Numbered from the stretch's first letter, positions 49,824-58,586 are shown. The stretch: 64,000 nucleotides of DNA from FLUQ01 sp031551515 (GCA_031551515.1 JAVBNL010000011.1:62001-126000), one strand, 5' to 3'. Numbers and translations are program-made. The notes: generated from the sequence alone by a model not told the origin.

Positions 49824-51116
49824 ATGCGCGGCCGGGTCGCCATGACGGAAACGCGGCGGGAAGAGGTCTGGGAGGCTCTTTCCGAACTCTTCGTCGACAA
49901 CGAGGTGGACTACCGGCAACTGGCCCGCGCACTGCAGGGCGAAGACCTGACGGAGTTGCACGAAATCTGCTTTAGCGAAGTGGCCCCGGTCTGCGCTTCC
50001 AACCTGCTGCCCCCCGCCCCGCCTGTCTGGCAAGGTTTTGACAGCTCCTGGCTGTTCGCTGAGATCAAAGAATCGCTGGCAAAACGCCGGTCCTCGCGTT
50101 TCGCCGCCCTCGCTCACGCGCTTCACAGCGCATGGCTGCGCTGGCGTTTCGCCTCATACTGGCGCGAGGCGGAACAAAAAATCAAACGCTACTGGGAGCT
50201 GCCCGCGCCCACCCCGCAAAATATCGCCGATATCGCCCACAAGGCCATGCTGCTGGAGGCCCAGGCTTCGCCCAAACCCGGCCTGGTCTGCCCGGACCAC
50301 AACGGGTCGCACAAAGATATGGATTATCCCCTGTTCGCGGCCAGTGCGGACTCTTTACGGCCCTATCTGCTGCGCTGCGCCCAAATCGGCCTGGAAACGC
50401 ATGAACAAGAAGCGCGCGAGGTCTTCCCCCTGTTGCGCGCCGCCGGGTGCGAGGCGGAAAAGGCCATGTTCGCGGCGACAGGCGGCGTCAACACCCACAA
50501 GGGGCAAATCTTTTCGCTGGGCCTTGTGTGCGCGGCCTGCGGCCGCCGCATGGCCAGCAATCTCCCGCTTGATCCGGAATACGTCGCGGCGGACGCCGCC
50601 GCCTTTATTCAAGGCATCGTGGCCAGCGACCTGGAACCCTTGAAAACCGCCCTGCCGAACCGCAAGCTGACCGCCGGCGAAAAGCTGTATCTCGAACACG
50701 GCGTTACCGGGGTGCGGGGTGAAGCGGAAAGCGCTTTTCCCACGGCCATGACGGCCTTTCGCGCCTTGCGCCACGACGATGCCGGGCAGCCTCTTGAATT
50801 ATCCTTACCGCAAGCGCTGTTGCGGATTCTGGCAGATTCCGCCGACACCAACATCCTTGCCCGGGGCGGGGCGGAAGGCTTGGCCTATGCCCGGGCGGAG
50901 GCCAAAAAAGCCCTTGATCTCGGGGGGATGTATACCGAAGAGGGGCGATGCGCCGTCATGGCCATGCGTGACGAATTTCCCCGCCGCAACCTCAGCCCCG
51001 GCGGCTCCGCCGATCTGCTTGCGGTCTGCGTCTTTTTTCTGCTGCTGGCGGATGTTCCCAAGGGTTTTCAAGCAGTCAAAACTCCGGTACAGAGACTCCA
51101 TGCAAATCGCCTATGA
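49824..51116 (+). CDS. CitG-like triphosphoribosyl-dephospho-CoA synthase with N-terminal DUF7079-like domain
   Basis: 430 residues. From about 130 it matches CitG/MdcB: HKAMLLEAQASPKPGLVCPDHNGSHKDMDYPLF, ATGGVNTHKGQIFSLGL and HGVTGVRGEAESAFPTAM, a family that makes the prosthetic-group precursor of citrate or malonate lyase. Residues 5-110 (EVWEALSELFVDNEVDYRQL, EVAPVCASNLL, WQGFDSSWL) look like DUF7079. I have not seen this pairing described. No citrate lyase genes are in the window. Alternative ATG at 49842. The end overlaps ribF. Confidence 0.85.
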   Translation: MRGRVAMTETRREEVWEALSELFVDNEVDYRQLARALQGEDLTELHEICFSEVAPVCASNLLPPAPPVWQGFDSSWLFAEIKESLAKRRSSRFAALAHALHSAWLRWRFASYWREAEQKIKRYWELPAPTPQNIADIAHKAMLLEAQASPKPGLVCPDHNGSHKDMDYPLFAASADSLRPYLLRCAQIGLETHEQEAREVFPLLRAAGCEAEKAMFAATGGVNTHKGQIFSLGLVCAACGRRMASNLPLDPEYVAADAAAFIQGIVASDLEPLKTALPNRKLTAGEKLYLEHGVTGVRGEAESAFPTAMTAFRALRHDDAGQPLELSLPQALLRILADSADTNILARGGAEGLAYARAEAKKALDLGGMYTEEGRCAVMAMRDEFPRRNLSPGGSADLLAVCVFFLLLADVPKGFQAVKTPVQRLHANRL

Positions 51117-52083
51117 TCTTGCGGGCCTGAAAGCCCTTGCCACGCCCGCCGCACCCGCCGCAGAGGCCGCGCACGCCGTGACCATCGGCAACTTCGACGG
51201 GGTACACCTGGGGCACCGGCGGCTCTTGCAGCGCACGCGCGAAAAAGCCGCCGCCACGGGCGCATTTTCCGCTGCCGTGACCTTTGATCCGCACCCCTTG
51301 CGAGTCATCAGCGGCGTGCATTTGCCCGACCTCTTGACCCCGCTGCCGCGCAAGCTGGAACTTTTGGCCGACTCCGGCATAGACCTGGCCCTGGTGCTGC
51401 ATTTCACCCCGGCCATGGCCGCCCTGGCGCCGCAAGAATTCGTGCGTTCCGTGCTGCTTGAGGGGTTGCGTCTCACGGATTTGGTCATCGGCTATGACTA
51501 CGCCCTGGGCAAAGGCCGGGCGGGCGATTTCACCATGCTTTCCGGCCTGGGCCGCGACTGGGGTTTTAGCGTGGAACAGCTGGACCCCGTGCTGGTGGAC
51601 GGCGAAACCGTCAGTTCGTCGTTGATTCGCGAACGCATCAGGCAAGGCGCCGTGGACCGGGTGCGCCCGCTGCTGTGCAGGCTGCACGCCGTGGATGGCG
51701 AAGTCATCCGCGGGCAGGAACGGGGCAGAACCCTCGGTTTTCCCACGGCCAACCTGCTGCTGGGCGACGCGCTCATACCGCCGCCCGGCGTGTACGCCAC
51801 CTGGACGGAGATCCTGCCCCAAGGCGGGGCGGCCAAAAGCGCGCCCCTGGCCGGCGTGACCAGCGTGGGAACCAACCCCACATTCGGCGGCACGAGCCTG
51901 TCGCTGGAAACGCACCTCTTTGATTTTCACGGCGATTTGTACGGCAAAACCCTGCGCCTGCATTTCGCGGGCCGCCTGCGCGACCAGGAGCGGTTTGCCG
52001 ACGTGCGGGCGCTCAAGCGGCAGATAGAAACGGATGCGCAAAACGCCCGCGTATACCTTGCCCGGCCCGCAGCCGGGCTGTGA
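51100..52083 (+). CDS. ribF: Bifunctional riboflavin kinase / FAD synthetase
   Basis: 327 residues. The FAD synthetase half has TIGNFDGVHLGHRRLLQRT (nucleotide-binding HxGH), VTFDPHPLRVIS and VIGYDYALGKGRAGD; SSSLIRERIRQG closes it. The riboflavin kinase half has GRTLGFPTANLLL and YATWTEI ... SVGTNPTFGG, plus LETHLFDF. The gene starts 17 bases inside the preceding CitG-like gene in another frame, so translation is coupled. Makes FMN and FAD. Confidence 0.96.
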   Translation: MQIAYDLAGLKALATPAAPAAEAAHAVTIGNFDGVHLGHRRLLQRTREKAAATGAFSAAVTFDPHPLRVISGVHLPDLLTPLPRKLELLADSGIDLALVLHFTPAMAALAPQEFVRSVLLEGLRLTDLVIGYDYALGKGRAGDFTMLSGLGRDWGFSVEQLDPVLVDGETVSSSLIRERIRQGAVDRVRPLLCRLHAVDGEVIRGQERGRTLGFPTANLLLGDALIPPPGVYATWTEILPQGGAAKSAPLAGVTSVGTNPTFGGTSLSLETHLFDFHGDLYGKTLRLHFAGRLRDQERFADVRALKRQIETDAQNARVYLARPAAGL

Positions 52084-52163
52084 GCCCCGGTTTTTTCGCC
52101 CTTTGCCGGAGAAAAAATACCGGCGCGCTGTATTTCGACAACAATCCGCGATAGGATGTTTGC

Positions 52164-52847
52164 ATGAAAACCATCCCTTCTTTCATCCGTATTTTCGGCC
52201 CGGCTCTCAGCCTGGCGCTGTGTCTGGCCTTTGCCGCGCCCTCCGCGTTTGCCGCAGCAGCCGAAGAAACACCGGTGCAGGCCATAGCCATGCTGCAAAA
52301 AGCCATTGAAACCAAAGACACCGACCTGATGGAGCGGCACATCGACCTGGACGCCGTGCTGAGCAAAGGCGCCGACGCCGTGCTGGCGGATACGCAGGCC
52401 GTGCGCCGGGCGGAAGAAACATCTCCCGCCATCGCCCTGGTGCTTTCCGGCCTGGGTTCGGACGAACGGGCCCGCGCCGTGGCCAAACAACTGCTGACTT
52501 CCGAAACGAAGCAGTTCGTGCGTTACGGCGTCTCTTCCGGCGCGTTTGCCGGCACCGCGCAAAAAGGCCCCCACGCCGGGGCGGGCCTGTTCGGTTCTTT
52601 GCTGCGCGGCGGGGCCAAAGACAAAAAAACCTTCGGCCCCGCGACCTTACGCAGCCGTAGCGGGTCGGAAGCGCGGGTCAGCGCCACGCTGGACGACGCC
52701 GCCAGCAAACAGAGCTACCCCCTGGACCTGCTGCTGCGGCAAAAAGACGGAATCTGGCGGGTGACCGAAATCAGCAATATCCACACATTGATCCGCCAGG
52801 CCACTAAAGACAAAGATGAAGACAAGGGCAAAGGCAAGCGGCCATGA
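52164..52847 (+). CDS. Secreted protein, DUF2939-like
   Basis: 227 residues; signal peptide about 1-30 (IRIFGPALSLALCLAFAAPSAFA). The mature part has AIAMLQKAIETKDTDLMERHIDLDAVLSKGADAVL, the 'helix, D-x-x-x-x-x-x-x-hydrophobic-D' start of DUF2939, and YPLDLLLRQKDGIWRVTEISNIHTLIRQA at the end. A charged KDKDEDKGKGKRP tail closes. The stop overlaps the start of the next gene (ATGA). Function unknown. Confidence 0.72.
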   Translation: MKTIPSFIRIFGPALSLALCLAFAAPSAFAAAAEETPVQAIAMLQKAIETKDTDLMERHIDLDAVLSKGADAVLADTQAVRRAEETSPAIALVLSGLGSDERARAVAKQLLTSETKQFVRYGVSSGAFAGTAQKGPHAGAGLFGSLLRGGAKDKKTFGPATLRSRSGSEARVSATLDDAASKQSYPLDLLLRQKDGIWRVTEISNIHTLIRQATKDKDEDKGKGKRP

Positions 52848-53812
52848 CCCGTTCGCGCCTTGCCGCCCTGCCGCTGCTGTTCGCGCTCACGCTCCTGCCT
52901 TTTGCGGCGCGGGGCGCTGATCTGGCCGTCAGCTGGCCGGGCAAGGACGTGCATTTGACCATACCCTTCACGGCGGGCAACGAGAGCGGCCTGTATTACA
53001 GCTTGCTCAAAGAAGCTTTTGCCGCGAAAACCGGCTGGAAGCTGCTGCTCCGCAATTTTTGGGCGGAAGCCGGGGGCCAGGCCTGGGCGCGCATGGCCGA
53101 TGACGAGCCTGACGGCTATGCCCTGACCGGGGTCAATGTGCCGCACGTTTTTTTGCGCGGCCTGAAAGCCGATTCCGGCGTGAAACCGGCCGCGCTGCGG
53201 GTCTGCGTTCTGCTCAACCACACCCCCTGCGTGCTCTGGAGCCCGACCCCGGACCCCGCCGCCTTGAAAAACTTCATCGACGCGGCCCGCAAGAAGCCGG
53301 GCGGCCCGCTGGCCGCCGGGCCAGGCCGCTTCAGCTCAGCGCAGCTTGCCGCCCGCATGCTGGATCGGGCCGCCGGGGTGCGCAGCACCTATTTGCCCTA
53401 TGCCGGCACGTCGGAAGCGGCCAAAGCGGCCAAAGAAGGCAAAGCGGCTCTCTTTTGGGCGCACAGCGTGACCCTGCCCGCCTTTGCGGGCGCGCGGCCC
53501 CTTGCGGTGGCGGCGGAAAAGCGCCACCCCGCGCTGCCCGGCGTGCCCACATTCCGCGAGTTGGGCTATGACGTGGTGCAGGGCACATACCGGGGCATCG
53601 CCGTGCCCGCGGGCGTGCCGGAAGAAACCTGCGCCGGCATCGCGGCGGTGTTCAAGGGGCTTGCCGCTGACCCGGCCATCAGGGCCAAAGCCGTAAGCTT
53701 GGGCTTCACCCCCGTTGACCTGCCCTATGAGCGGCTTGCCGTATTCGTCGCCGCGCGGGCCGAAGAGTGCCGCGCGCTGTACGAAGATTACGCGCTGGGG
53801 AAGCAGGACTGA
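52844..53812 (+). CDS. Bug/TctC-family periplasmic solute-binding protein
   Basis: 322 residues; signal peptide about 1-25 (LLFALTLLPFAARGA). DVHLTIPFTAGNESGLYYSLLKEAF, VCVLLNHTPCVLW, FSSAQLAARMLDRAAGVRSTYLPYAGTSEAAKA and TFRELGYDVVQGTYRGIAVPAGVPEETCAGIAAVFKGLAADP are Bug-family blocks; these bind carboxylates such as citrate or succinate. The TctA/TctB membrane subunits are absent here, so it is an orphan or serves a transporter or sensor elsewhere. It overlaps the DUF2939-like gene. Confidence 0.88.
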   Translation: MTRSRLAALPLLFALTLLPFAARGADLAVSWPGKDVHLTIPFTAGNESGLYYSLLKEAFAAKTGWKLLLRNFWAEAGGQAWARMADDEPDGYALTGVNVPHVFLRGLKADSGVKPAALRVCVLLNHTPCVLWSPTPDPAALKNFIDAARKKPGGPLAAGPGRFSSAQLAARMLDRAAGVRSTYLPYAGTSEAAKAAKEGKAALFWAHSVTLPAFAGARPLAVAAEKRHPALPGVPTFRELGYDVVQGTYRGIAVPAGVPEETCAGIAAVFKGLAADPAIRAKAVSLGFTPVDLPYERLAVFVAARAEECRALYEDYALGKQD

Positions 53813-54013
53813 GTTTTCGCGCGCTTTGCGCCGCGTCTGCCCCTTCCTCTTTGCCGCACCTCACGGCCCCTTCTGATGCTGCCGACAAAAGCATGCATTG
53901 CCGCGCCGCTTCGCTGACTCGGCGCGTCCTGCGCCTCGCCTTTCGGGCGGGGTCGCTTCACTTCCCCGTCTCGTTCCGCTTTCCTGTGGGACGGTGCCCT
54001 TGTGATGAAATAA

Positions 54014-54583
54014 GCAGAGCTGGGCGTGGACTACCAGTTCTCCTACGGCCCTGACGGCCGCCTCTCCCGCGTATTCCTGACCGGCATACCCCAGCACAAG
54101 GCCGGGCCGCTGCTGGATCCCTTGAAACTGCCGCGCTCCATCTTCTGGAACGAAGGCTACGATGAAGAGCCGGAACCCTTTGACACGGGTCTGGAACTGC
54201 TCTGCGGCCGGGGCACCAAATACCTGACTCTGCATTGCGGCTGCGACCAGGTGGGCACCCCGAAACTGTTCACCCTGGATAACGGCGCGCTGACCCGAAA
54301 AGTGACGTACGACAGCTTCGGCGTGCCCCTGCGCGACAGCCGCCCGAAACTGTTCAGTCCCATAGGCTTTGCCAACGGACTCTTGGACCGCGACACAGGC
54401 ATTGTGCGCTTCTGCTACCGCGATTATGATCCTGAAATAGGGCGCTTTTTATGCCCGGACCCGGCCAGGGACATGCGCGGCGACGGCGATCTATACGATT
54501 ACTGCGCGGATGATCCGGTAAGTATGGTTGACCCTAACGGCCTGTGGACCAAGGCGACATTCGACGAATCAAAGGCCATGTGA
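54014..54583 (+). pseudogene. 5'-truncated RHS-repeat protein remnant
   Basis: About 185 residues from the C-terminal end of an RHS/YD-repeat polymorphic toxin: FSYGPDGRLSRVFLTG, VTYDSFGVPL, FANGLLDRDTGIVRFCYRDYDPEIGRFLCPDPARD, DLYDYCADDPVSMVDPNGLW. That is the RHS core and its DPxG-like processing site, where a variable toxin tip should begin. The frame is opened only by a stop at 54011 and has no start with a ribosome site, so the rest of a large gene is missing. The tip ends after 14 residues past PNGL; the next ORF may be the frameshifted tip. Confidence 0.7.
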
Positions 54584-54867
54584 AAAAGGCCTGCAATTGG
54601 GACAAGGGAACCTATGTAATCAGCTTCGGCGGTATTGATCTGTTCCGTAACTCAGCCTCATTCAGCGTTACCAGCAACGTCGCGATAGAAGAGTACAAGA
54701 GGCAGTTTAAAACGTCCGACTGTACGATACGCCATCACCCGGATGATTTCCTCGTCCTGATAGACATCGTCGATTATGTGGTTCTGAGTGAGGGGGGAAT
54801 GAATACTTATTTTCCCAACGCCAAGCCGGGGTACGAACGAGTCGTGCCGCATACACCACAAAAATAA
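54544..54867 (+). CDS. 107-residue ORF after the RHS remnant: frameshifted toxin tip or immunity protein
   Basis: It overlaps the RHS end by 40 bases in another frame. Less GC-rich than its neighbours, as expected of variable RHS tips and their immunity genes. Residues include CNWDKGTYVISFGGIDLFRNSASF and DDFLVLIDIVDYVVLSEGG. No family recognised. GTG start without a good ribosome site. If one base was lost or gained just after PNGL, it would be the RHS tip; if not, it could be an immunity protein. I cannot choose. Confidence 0.4.
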   Translation: MDQGDIRRIKGHVKKACNWDKGTYVISFGGIDLFRNSASFSVTSNVAIEEYKRQFKTSDCTIRHHPDDFLVLIDIVDYVVLSEGGMNTYFPNAKPGYERVVPHTPQK

Positions 54868-55014
54868 GGTTTGGTAACGCATCTTTTACTGATTCAGCGA
54901 CTCCTGCCGGATGCTCAGCGCATCCGGACGGGTTTTTCACATCCTCCGCCCTGCGCCATCCCTTCCGCCACCCCGCCCTTGCTTCAAGCCGTACCCTGCG
55001 GTAGTATTTCTCCC

Positions 55015-55833
55015 ATGCAAAAATCCCTGTCCCGCCTGCCGGACCTCACGGCCCTTTTTGAACGCTATGAAGCCCTTTGCCGTGAGGCGGACGCCATCTT
55101 CGCCCACGTGCGCGAAAAGCACGGCGAGTGCGTCGCCTGCGAACCCGGCTGCGCCGATTGCTGCAGCGCCCTGTTTGACCTACCGCTGATTGAGGCCGTG
55201 TACATAAACCATGCCTTTCGCCAAAGCTTTCCCTCCGGCGCGCAGCGCTCCGCCCTGCTGGACGCGGCGGACGCGGCCGACCGGGCCATCCATAAAATCA
55301 AGCGCCGGGCTTTTAAAGACTGGCAAAGCGGCCGCGATGAAAACGCCATCATGGCGGAACTGGGCCGCGAACGGGTGCGCTGCCCGCTTTTGGGCGACGA
55401 TGCGCGCTGTTCGCTCTATCACGCCCGGCCCCTGACCTGCCGCGTCTACGGCATACCCCTGAACATCGGCGGCAAGGGGCAGATCTGCGGCAAATCGCGT
55501 TTTGCTTCCGGCAACCAGTATCCCGCAGTGCACCTGGACGTTTTGCGCGGCCGCCTGGCCGAACTCAGCGGTGACCTCGCCCGGCACGTGCAGAGCGGCT
55601 ACGATGAAGTGCACACGGTTCTGGTGCCGCTTTCCATGGCGCTTTTGACCGAGTACGACGCGACCTATTTCGGCGTGGGACGGACGCCGTCTGCGGGACG
55701 CGCGGCGCAAACGGACCCTCTTCAAGGCCCGGCGCCTGCGAGACGCACATCCTGTGAAAACGTGCCTCCTGCGGAGTCCGCGGCTCTCGCAGGGCCCGCG
55801 GCCCCGGCCGCAAAGGGGCGCTCGCGTGGCTGA
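55015..55833 (+). CDS. YkgJ-family cysteine-cluster protein
   Basis: 272 residues. The N-terminal helix is followed by CVACEPGCADCCSALFDLPL (CxxCxxGCxxCC), then CPLLGDDARCSLYHARPLTCRVYGIPLN, the second half of the cluster, which probably binds zinc or an Fe-S centre. A 50-residue Ala/Pro-rich tail follows position 220. The family has no proven role; in Desulfovibrio such genes are common. GTG of the next gene overlaps its last codons. Confidence 0.88.
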   Translation: MQKSLSRLPDLTALFERYEALCREADAIFAHVREKHGECVACEPGCADCCSALFDLPLIEAVYINHAFRQSFPSGAQRSALLDAADAADRAIHKIKRRAFKDWQSGRDENAIMAELGRERVRCPLLGDDARCSLYHARPLTCRVYGIPLNIGGKGQICGKSRFASGNQYPAVHLDVLRGRLAELSGDLARHVQSGYDEVHTVLVPLSMALLTEYDATYFGVGRTPSAGRAAQTDPLQGPAPARRTSCENVPPAESAALAGPAAPAAKGRSRG

Positions 55834-56215
55834 AAACTCCGGCATTTTCGGCAAGGCTTCTCCTTCCCCTTCCGGTGAAGAAGCCCAGGCCAAAAAACGC
55901 GGCATCTATGAGGCCATGAGCCCGCGCGGCAAGCGTTATGTGGATAAAATAGGGTACGATACCTGGGATCCCTTTGCCGAACCCAAAGAACCGCTGGATA
56001 TCCGCACCGACATCAGCAAACGCACCACTCAGCAACTGGTGCGCCAATTTTTACAGGAACATAAACCGGAAGGCGTGGGCAACGCCTACAGCCAGGGCGT
56101 TCTGGATTGCGCCCTGGGCATTGTGAACAAAGACGAAAAGTTCCGGGGCATTTTTGAATTCTGCCTCTGGTACGACACCCTGCTGCGCCGCGAAGGCCAT
56201 AAGGACCAAGCATGA
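55826..56215 (+). CDS. Conserved hypothetical protein
   Basis: 129 residues. No signal peptide. KKRGIYEAMSPRGKRYVDKIGYDTWDPFAEPKEPLDIRTDISKRTTQQLVRQFLQEHKPEGVGNAYSQGVLDCALGIVNKDEKFRG in outline is a charged, mostly helical protein with no family I know. The GTG start overlaps the YkgJ stop by 8 bases; a further in-frame start lies upstream but reads the shadow of YkgJ. The stop overlaps the TPR gene after it. Sandwiched position argues it is real. Confidence 0.65.
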   Translation: MAENSGIFGKASPSPSGEEAQAKKRGIYEAMSPRGKRYVDKIGYDTWDPFAEPKEPLDIRTDISKRTTQQLVRQFLQEHKPEGVGNAYSQGVLDCALGIVNKDEKFRGIFEFCLWYDTLLRREGHKDQA

Positions 56216-56829
56216 AAGCCCGTTACGACAACCTTGACGAATACATCGCCGACCTGAACGCGGAAATAGAACGCGCGCCCGACTGCGCCAACCACCACTA
56301 CAGCCTGGGGCTGGCGTATCTCAGCAAGCGCGATTTCCGCGAAGCGGAAAAATCCTTTCGCGAGGCTCTGGTCCATTCTCCCCGCCTGGCGGAAGCGTAC
56401 GTGCAGCTGGGCGGCATCGCCATGCAGCGCGGCGACCTTGAGGGCTGCCTCAATTTGAACAAAGAGGCCGCCAATTGCCGCCCGCGTTTCGCCATCGCCT
56501 GGGGCAACATCGGGTTCGTGCACATGCAGCGCGGGGAAGCCAAAGAGGCCGTTCCGGCCCTGACCAAAGCCCTGAAATGGGACCCCAAGTTCATTCAGGC
56601 TCTGGCCACGCTGGCTTCCGCCCATCACATGCTGGGGGATGTTGAAAAAAGTATCGCGCTGGGCGAAAAGGCCGTGGCCATGCAGCCCGGTTTCGGCCCG
56701 GCCCATAACAACCTGGCCGTGGCCTACCTGGATGCGGGCAACCGCGAAAAAGCTCTGGAGCACGCCAAACTGGCGCTGCAAAGCGGCTATGAGCCGGCCC
56801 CGGAAATCCGCAAGGAACTGGACCTGTAA
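56212..56829 (+). CDS. TPR-repeat protein
   Basis: 205 residues without signal peptide. Five helix-pair TPR units can be read: HHYSLGLAYLSKRDFREAEKSFREAL, AYVQLGGIAMQRGDLEGCLNL, AWGNIGFVHMQRGEAKEAVPALTKAL, ALATLASAHHMLGDVEKSIALG and AHNNLAVAYLDAGNREKALEHAKLAL. Start overlaps the hypothetical gene's stop (ATGA), so YkgJ, the hypothetical and this protein form one unit, maybe one complex. Partner unknown. Confidence 0.85.
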   Translation: MKARYDNLDEYIADLNAEIERAPDCANHHYSLGLAYLSKRDFREAEKSFREALVHSPRLAEAYVQLGGIAMQRGDLEGCLNLNKEAANCRPRFAIAWGNIGFVHMQRGEAKEAVPALTKALKWDPKFIQALATLASAHHMLGDVEKSIALGEKAVAMQPGFGPAHNNLAVAYLDAGNREKALEHAKLALQSGYEPAPEIRKELDL

Positions 56830-56847
56830 AAACCCGACGGAGAGCGC

Positions 56848-57855
56848 ATGAGCACGCGCGCCGCCTATCCCGCGCCTGTGGAGCGTGATTTCGTTCTCAG
56901 CGATTTCACCTTTCACACCGGCGAGAGCCTGCCCCAGCTGAAGGTCCGCTATCGGACCGTCGGCGATCCATCGGGCGTGCCCGCGCTTATCTTGCACGGC
57001 ACGGCGCGTTCCGGCGCGGCCATGCTGGCCCCCGCTTTCGCCGATGAACTGTTCGGCCCCGGCCGGCCCCTGGATGCGGCGAAATACTATCTCATCCTGC
57101 CCGACGCCGTCGGGGCGGGCGATTCCGCCAAACCCTCCGACGGGCTGCGGGCCAAATTTCCCCGCTACAACTACGCCGACATGGTTCTGGCCCAATACCG
57201 CCTGCTGACGGAAGCGCTGGGCGTGGCCCATCTGCGCGTCATCGTGGGCAATTCAATGGGCGGCATGCACGCCTGGCTGTGGGCGGGAACCTACCCCGGT
57301 TTCATGGACGGCATCGTGCCGCTGGCCGCGCAGCCCGCGCCCATGTCCGGCCGCAACTGGATGCTGCGCCGCCTGCTGACCGATTCGGTGCGGCAAGACC
57401 CCGCCTGGATGGGCGGGGAGTATACGGAACAGCCCGAGCGCTTCCGGCTGATGCATGTCTGGTACACCGTGGCTACCACCGGCGGCGATCTGGCGTATCT
57501 GGCCAAAGCGCCGAACCGTGAAGCGGCGGACGCATTGCTTGCCCGCATGCTGGCGCAGCAAACGAGCATGGACGCCAACGATTTTTTATACCAGTGGGAC
57601 GCTTCCCGTGATTATGACCCCCTGCCGCTGCTGGACAAGGTCAAGGCGCGGGTGCTGGCCGTCAACTCCGCCGACGACGAGCGCAACCCGCATGAGAGCG
57701 GCCTGATGAACCGTGCGCTGGAGCGCTTGCAAAACGCCGAATACCACCTGATACCCGCCGCTGAAAACACCAGCGGCCACGCCACCACCATGACCGCATC
57801 CTTTTGGAAAGCCCGCCTGGAGCGGTTCATGCAAACCCTGCCCGCGGGCGGATGA
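56848..57855 (+). CDS. MetX-like alpha/beta-hydrolase (homoserine acetyltransferase family)
   Basis: 335 residues. DFTFHTGESLPQLKVRYRTVGDP and ALILHGTARSGAAM begin as in MetX; LRVIVGNSMGGMHAWLWAGTYPGFMDGIVPLAAQP is the nucleophile elbow with Ser near 134; NSADDERNPHESGL carries the acid and NTSGHATTM the His. The oxyanion and lid differ enough from true MetX that acyltransferase activity is not certain; many such proteins are hydrolases. GGAGAG precedes the ATG. Confidence 0.85.
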   Translation: MSTRAAYPAPVERDFVLSDFTFHTGESLPQLKVRYRTVGDPSGVPALILHGTARSGAAMLAPAFADELFGPGRPLDAAKYYLILPDAVGAGDSAKPSDGLRAKFPRYNYADMVLAQYRLLTEALGVAHLRVIVGNSMGGMHAWLWAGTYPGFMDGIVPLAAQPAPMSGRNWMLRRLLTDSVRQDPAWMGGEYTEQPERFRLMHVWYTVATTGGDLAYLAKAPNREAADALLARMLAQQTSMDANDFLYQWDASRDYDPLPLLDKVKARVLAVNSADDERNPHESGLMNRALERLQNAEYHLIPAAENTSGHATTMTASFWKARLERFMQTLPAGG

Positions 57856-58469
57856 GACCCGGAACACCTATGGCACGAGAATCCAATTCCAACGGTTTTT
57901 ACGACACCTTCGCTCCGTTCTACCCGGTCTTTGACCTCTTTCTGGGCGCGCCCAAAAAGATCATGGTCCGCCGCATCAACAAAGAAAAGCCCGGCCGGCT
58001 GCTTGAAATCGGCGTGGGCCGGGGCGACACCCTGGCCGCCTACACGCACCCCGAACTGACCGGCATCGACATATCCCAGGGCATGCTGGCTTTCGCCCGC
58101 AAACGCAAGCTGGCCAATTGCTCTTTGCACGTCATGGATGCGGGGGCCATGGAATTTACCGACGCCTCCTTTGAGTACGCGGTGCTGGCCTATGTGCTTT
58201 CGGTCATACCCGACCCCGCCAAGGCGCTGAGCGAGGTGCACCGGGTGCTTTCGCCCGGCGGCCGCGCCTTCATCCTCAACCACGACCCTTCCGGCCCCTT
58301 GCGGCAGAAAATGAACCGCCTGGTGGCGCCGCTGGTCTCCAAGTGCCTGCGGTTTTCAGCGGTGTTTGATGTGCAGACGGTGATCGACCCGGCCAAATTC
58401 AGCATTATCGAACGCAAACGCTGCGCCATCATCCCCCACATCACGCTGTTCGTGCTGGAAAGGTTGTAA
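57852..58469 (+). CDS. Class I SAM-dependent methyltransferase (PmtA/UbiE-like)
   Basis: 205 residues. SNGFYDTFAPFYPVFDLFLGAPKK, LLEIGVGRGDTLAAY (motif I), LTGIDISQGMLAFARKRKL (motif II), MDAGAMEFTDASFEYAVLAYVLSVIPDPAKALSEVHRVLSPGGRAFILNH are the classical blocks. The DFLGAPKK and 'MVRRINKEKPGRLLEIGVG' wording resembles phosphatidylethanolamine N-methyltransferases of the PmtA type, but lipid specificity is inference. The ATG overlaps the stop before it; a second ATG six codons in (57870) is equally possible. Confidence 0.85.
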   Translation: MRPGTPMARESNSNGFYDTFAPFYPVFDLFLGAPKKIMVRRINKEKPGRLLEIGVGRGDTLAAYTHPELTGIDISQGMLAFARKRKLANCSLHVMDAGAMEFTDASFEYAVLAYVLSVIPDPAKALSEVHRVLSPGGRAFILNHDPSGPLRQKMNRLVAPLVSKCLRFSAVFDVQTVIDPAKFSIIERKRCAIIPHITLFVLERL

Positions 58470-58474
58470 TTTTC

Positions 58475-58510
58475 ATTTTGATAATTTTATCGTTTTGATA
58501 ACGATAAAAT
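58475..58510. promoter_or_regulatory. AT-rich palindromic operator upstream of corA
   Basis: TTTTGATAA occurs twice, 17 bases apart (58476 and 58493), and the second lies in a perfect inverted repeat, ATTTTATCGTT / AACGATAAAAT with 5-base centre (58484-58510). The motif resembles Fur-family boxes in composition. It sits in a uniquely AT-rich 70 bp, with -10-like TATATT downstream. It may equally end the previous transcript. Confidence 0.5.
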
Positions 58511-58586
58511 ACAATTATTTTATATTGATATGGAAACACAAATTTCCAGGCTTCTAGAGAAAAACCTCGTCGCATAGAGGGCGGAC

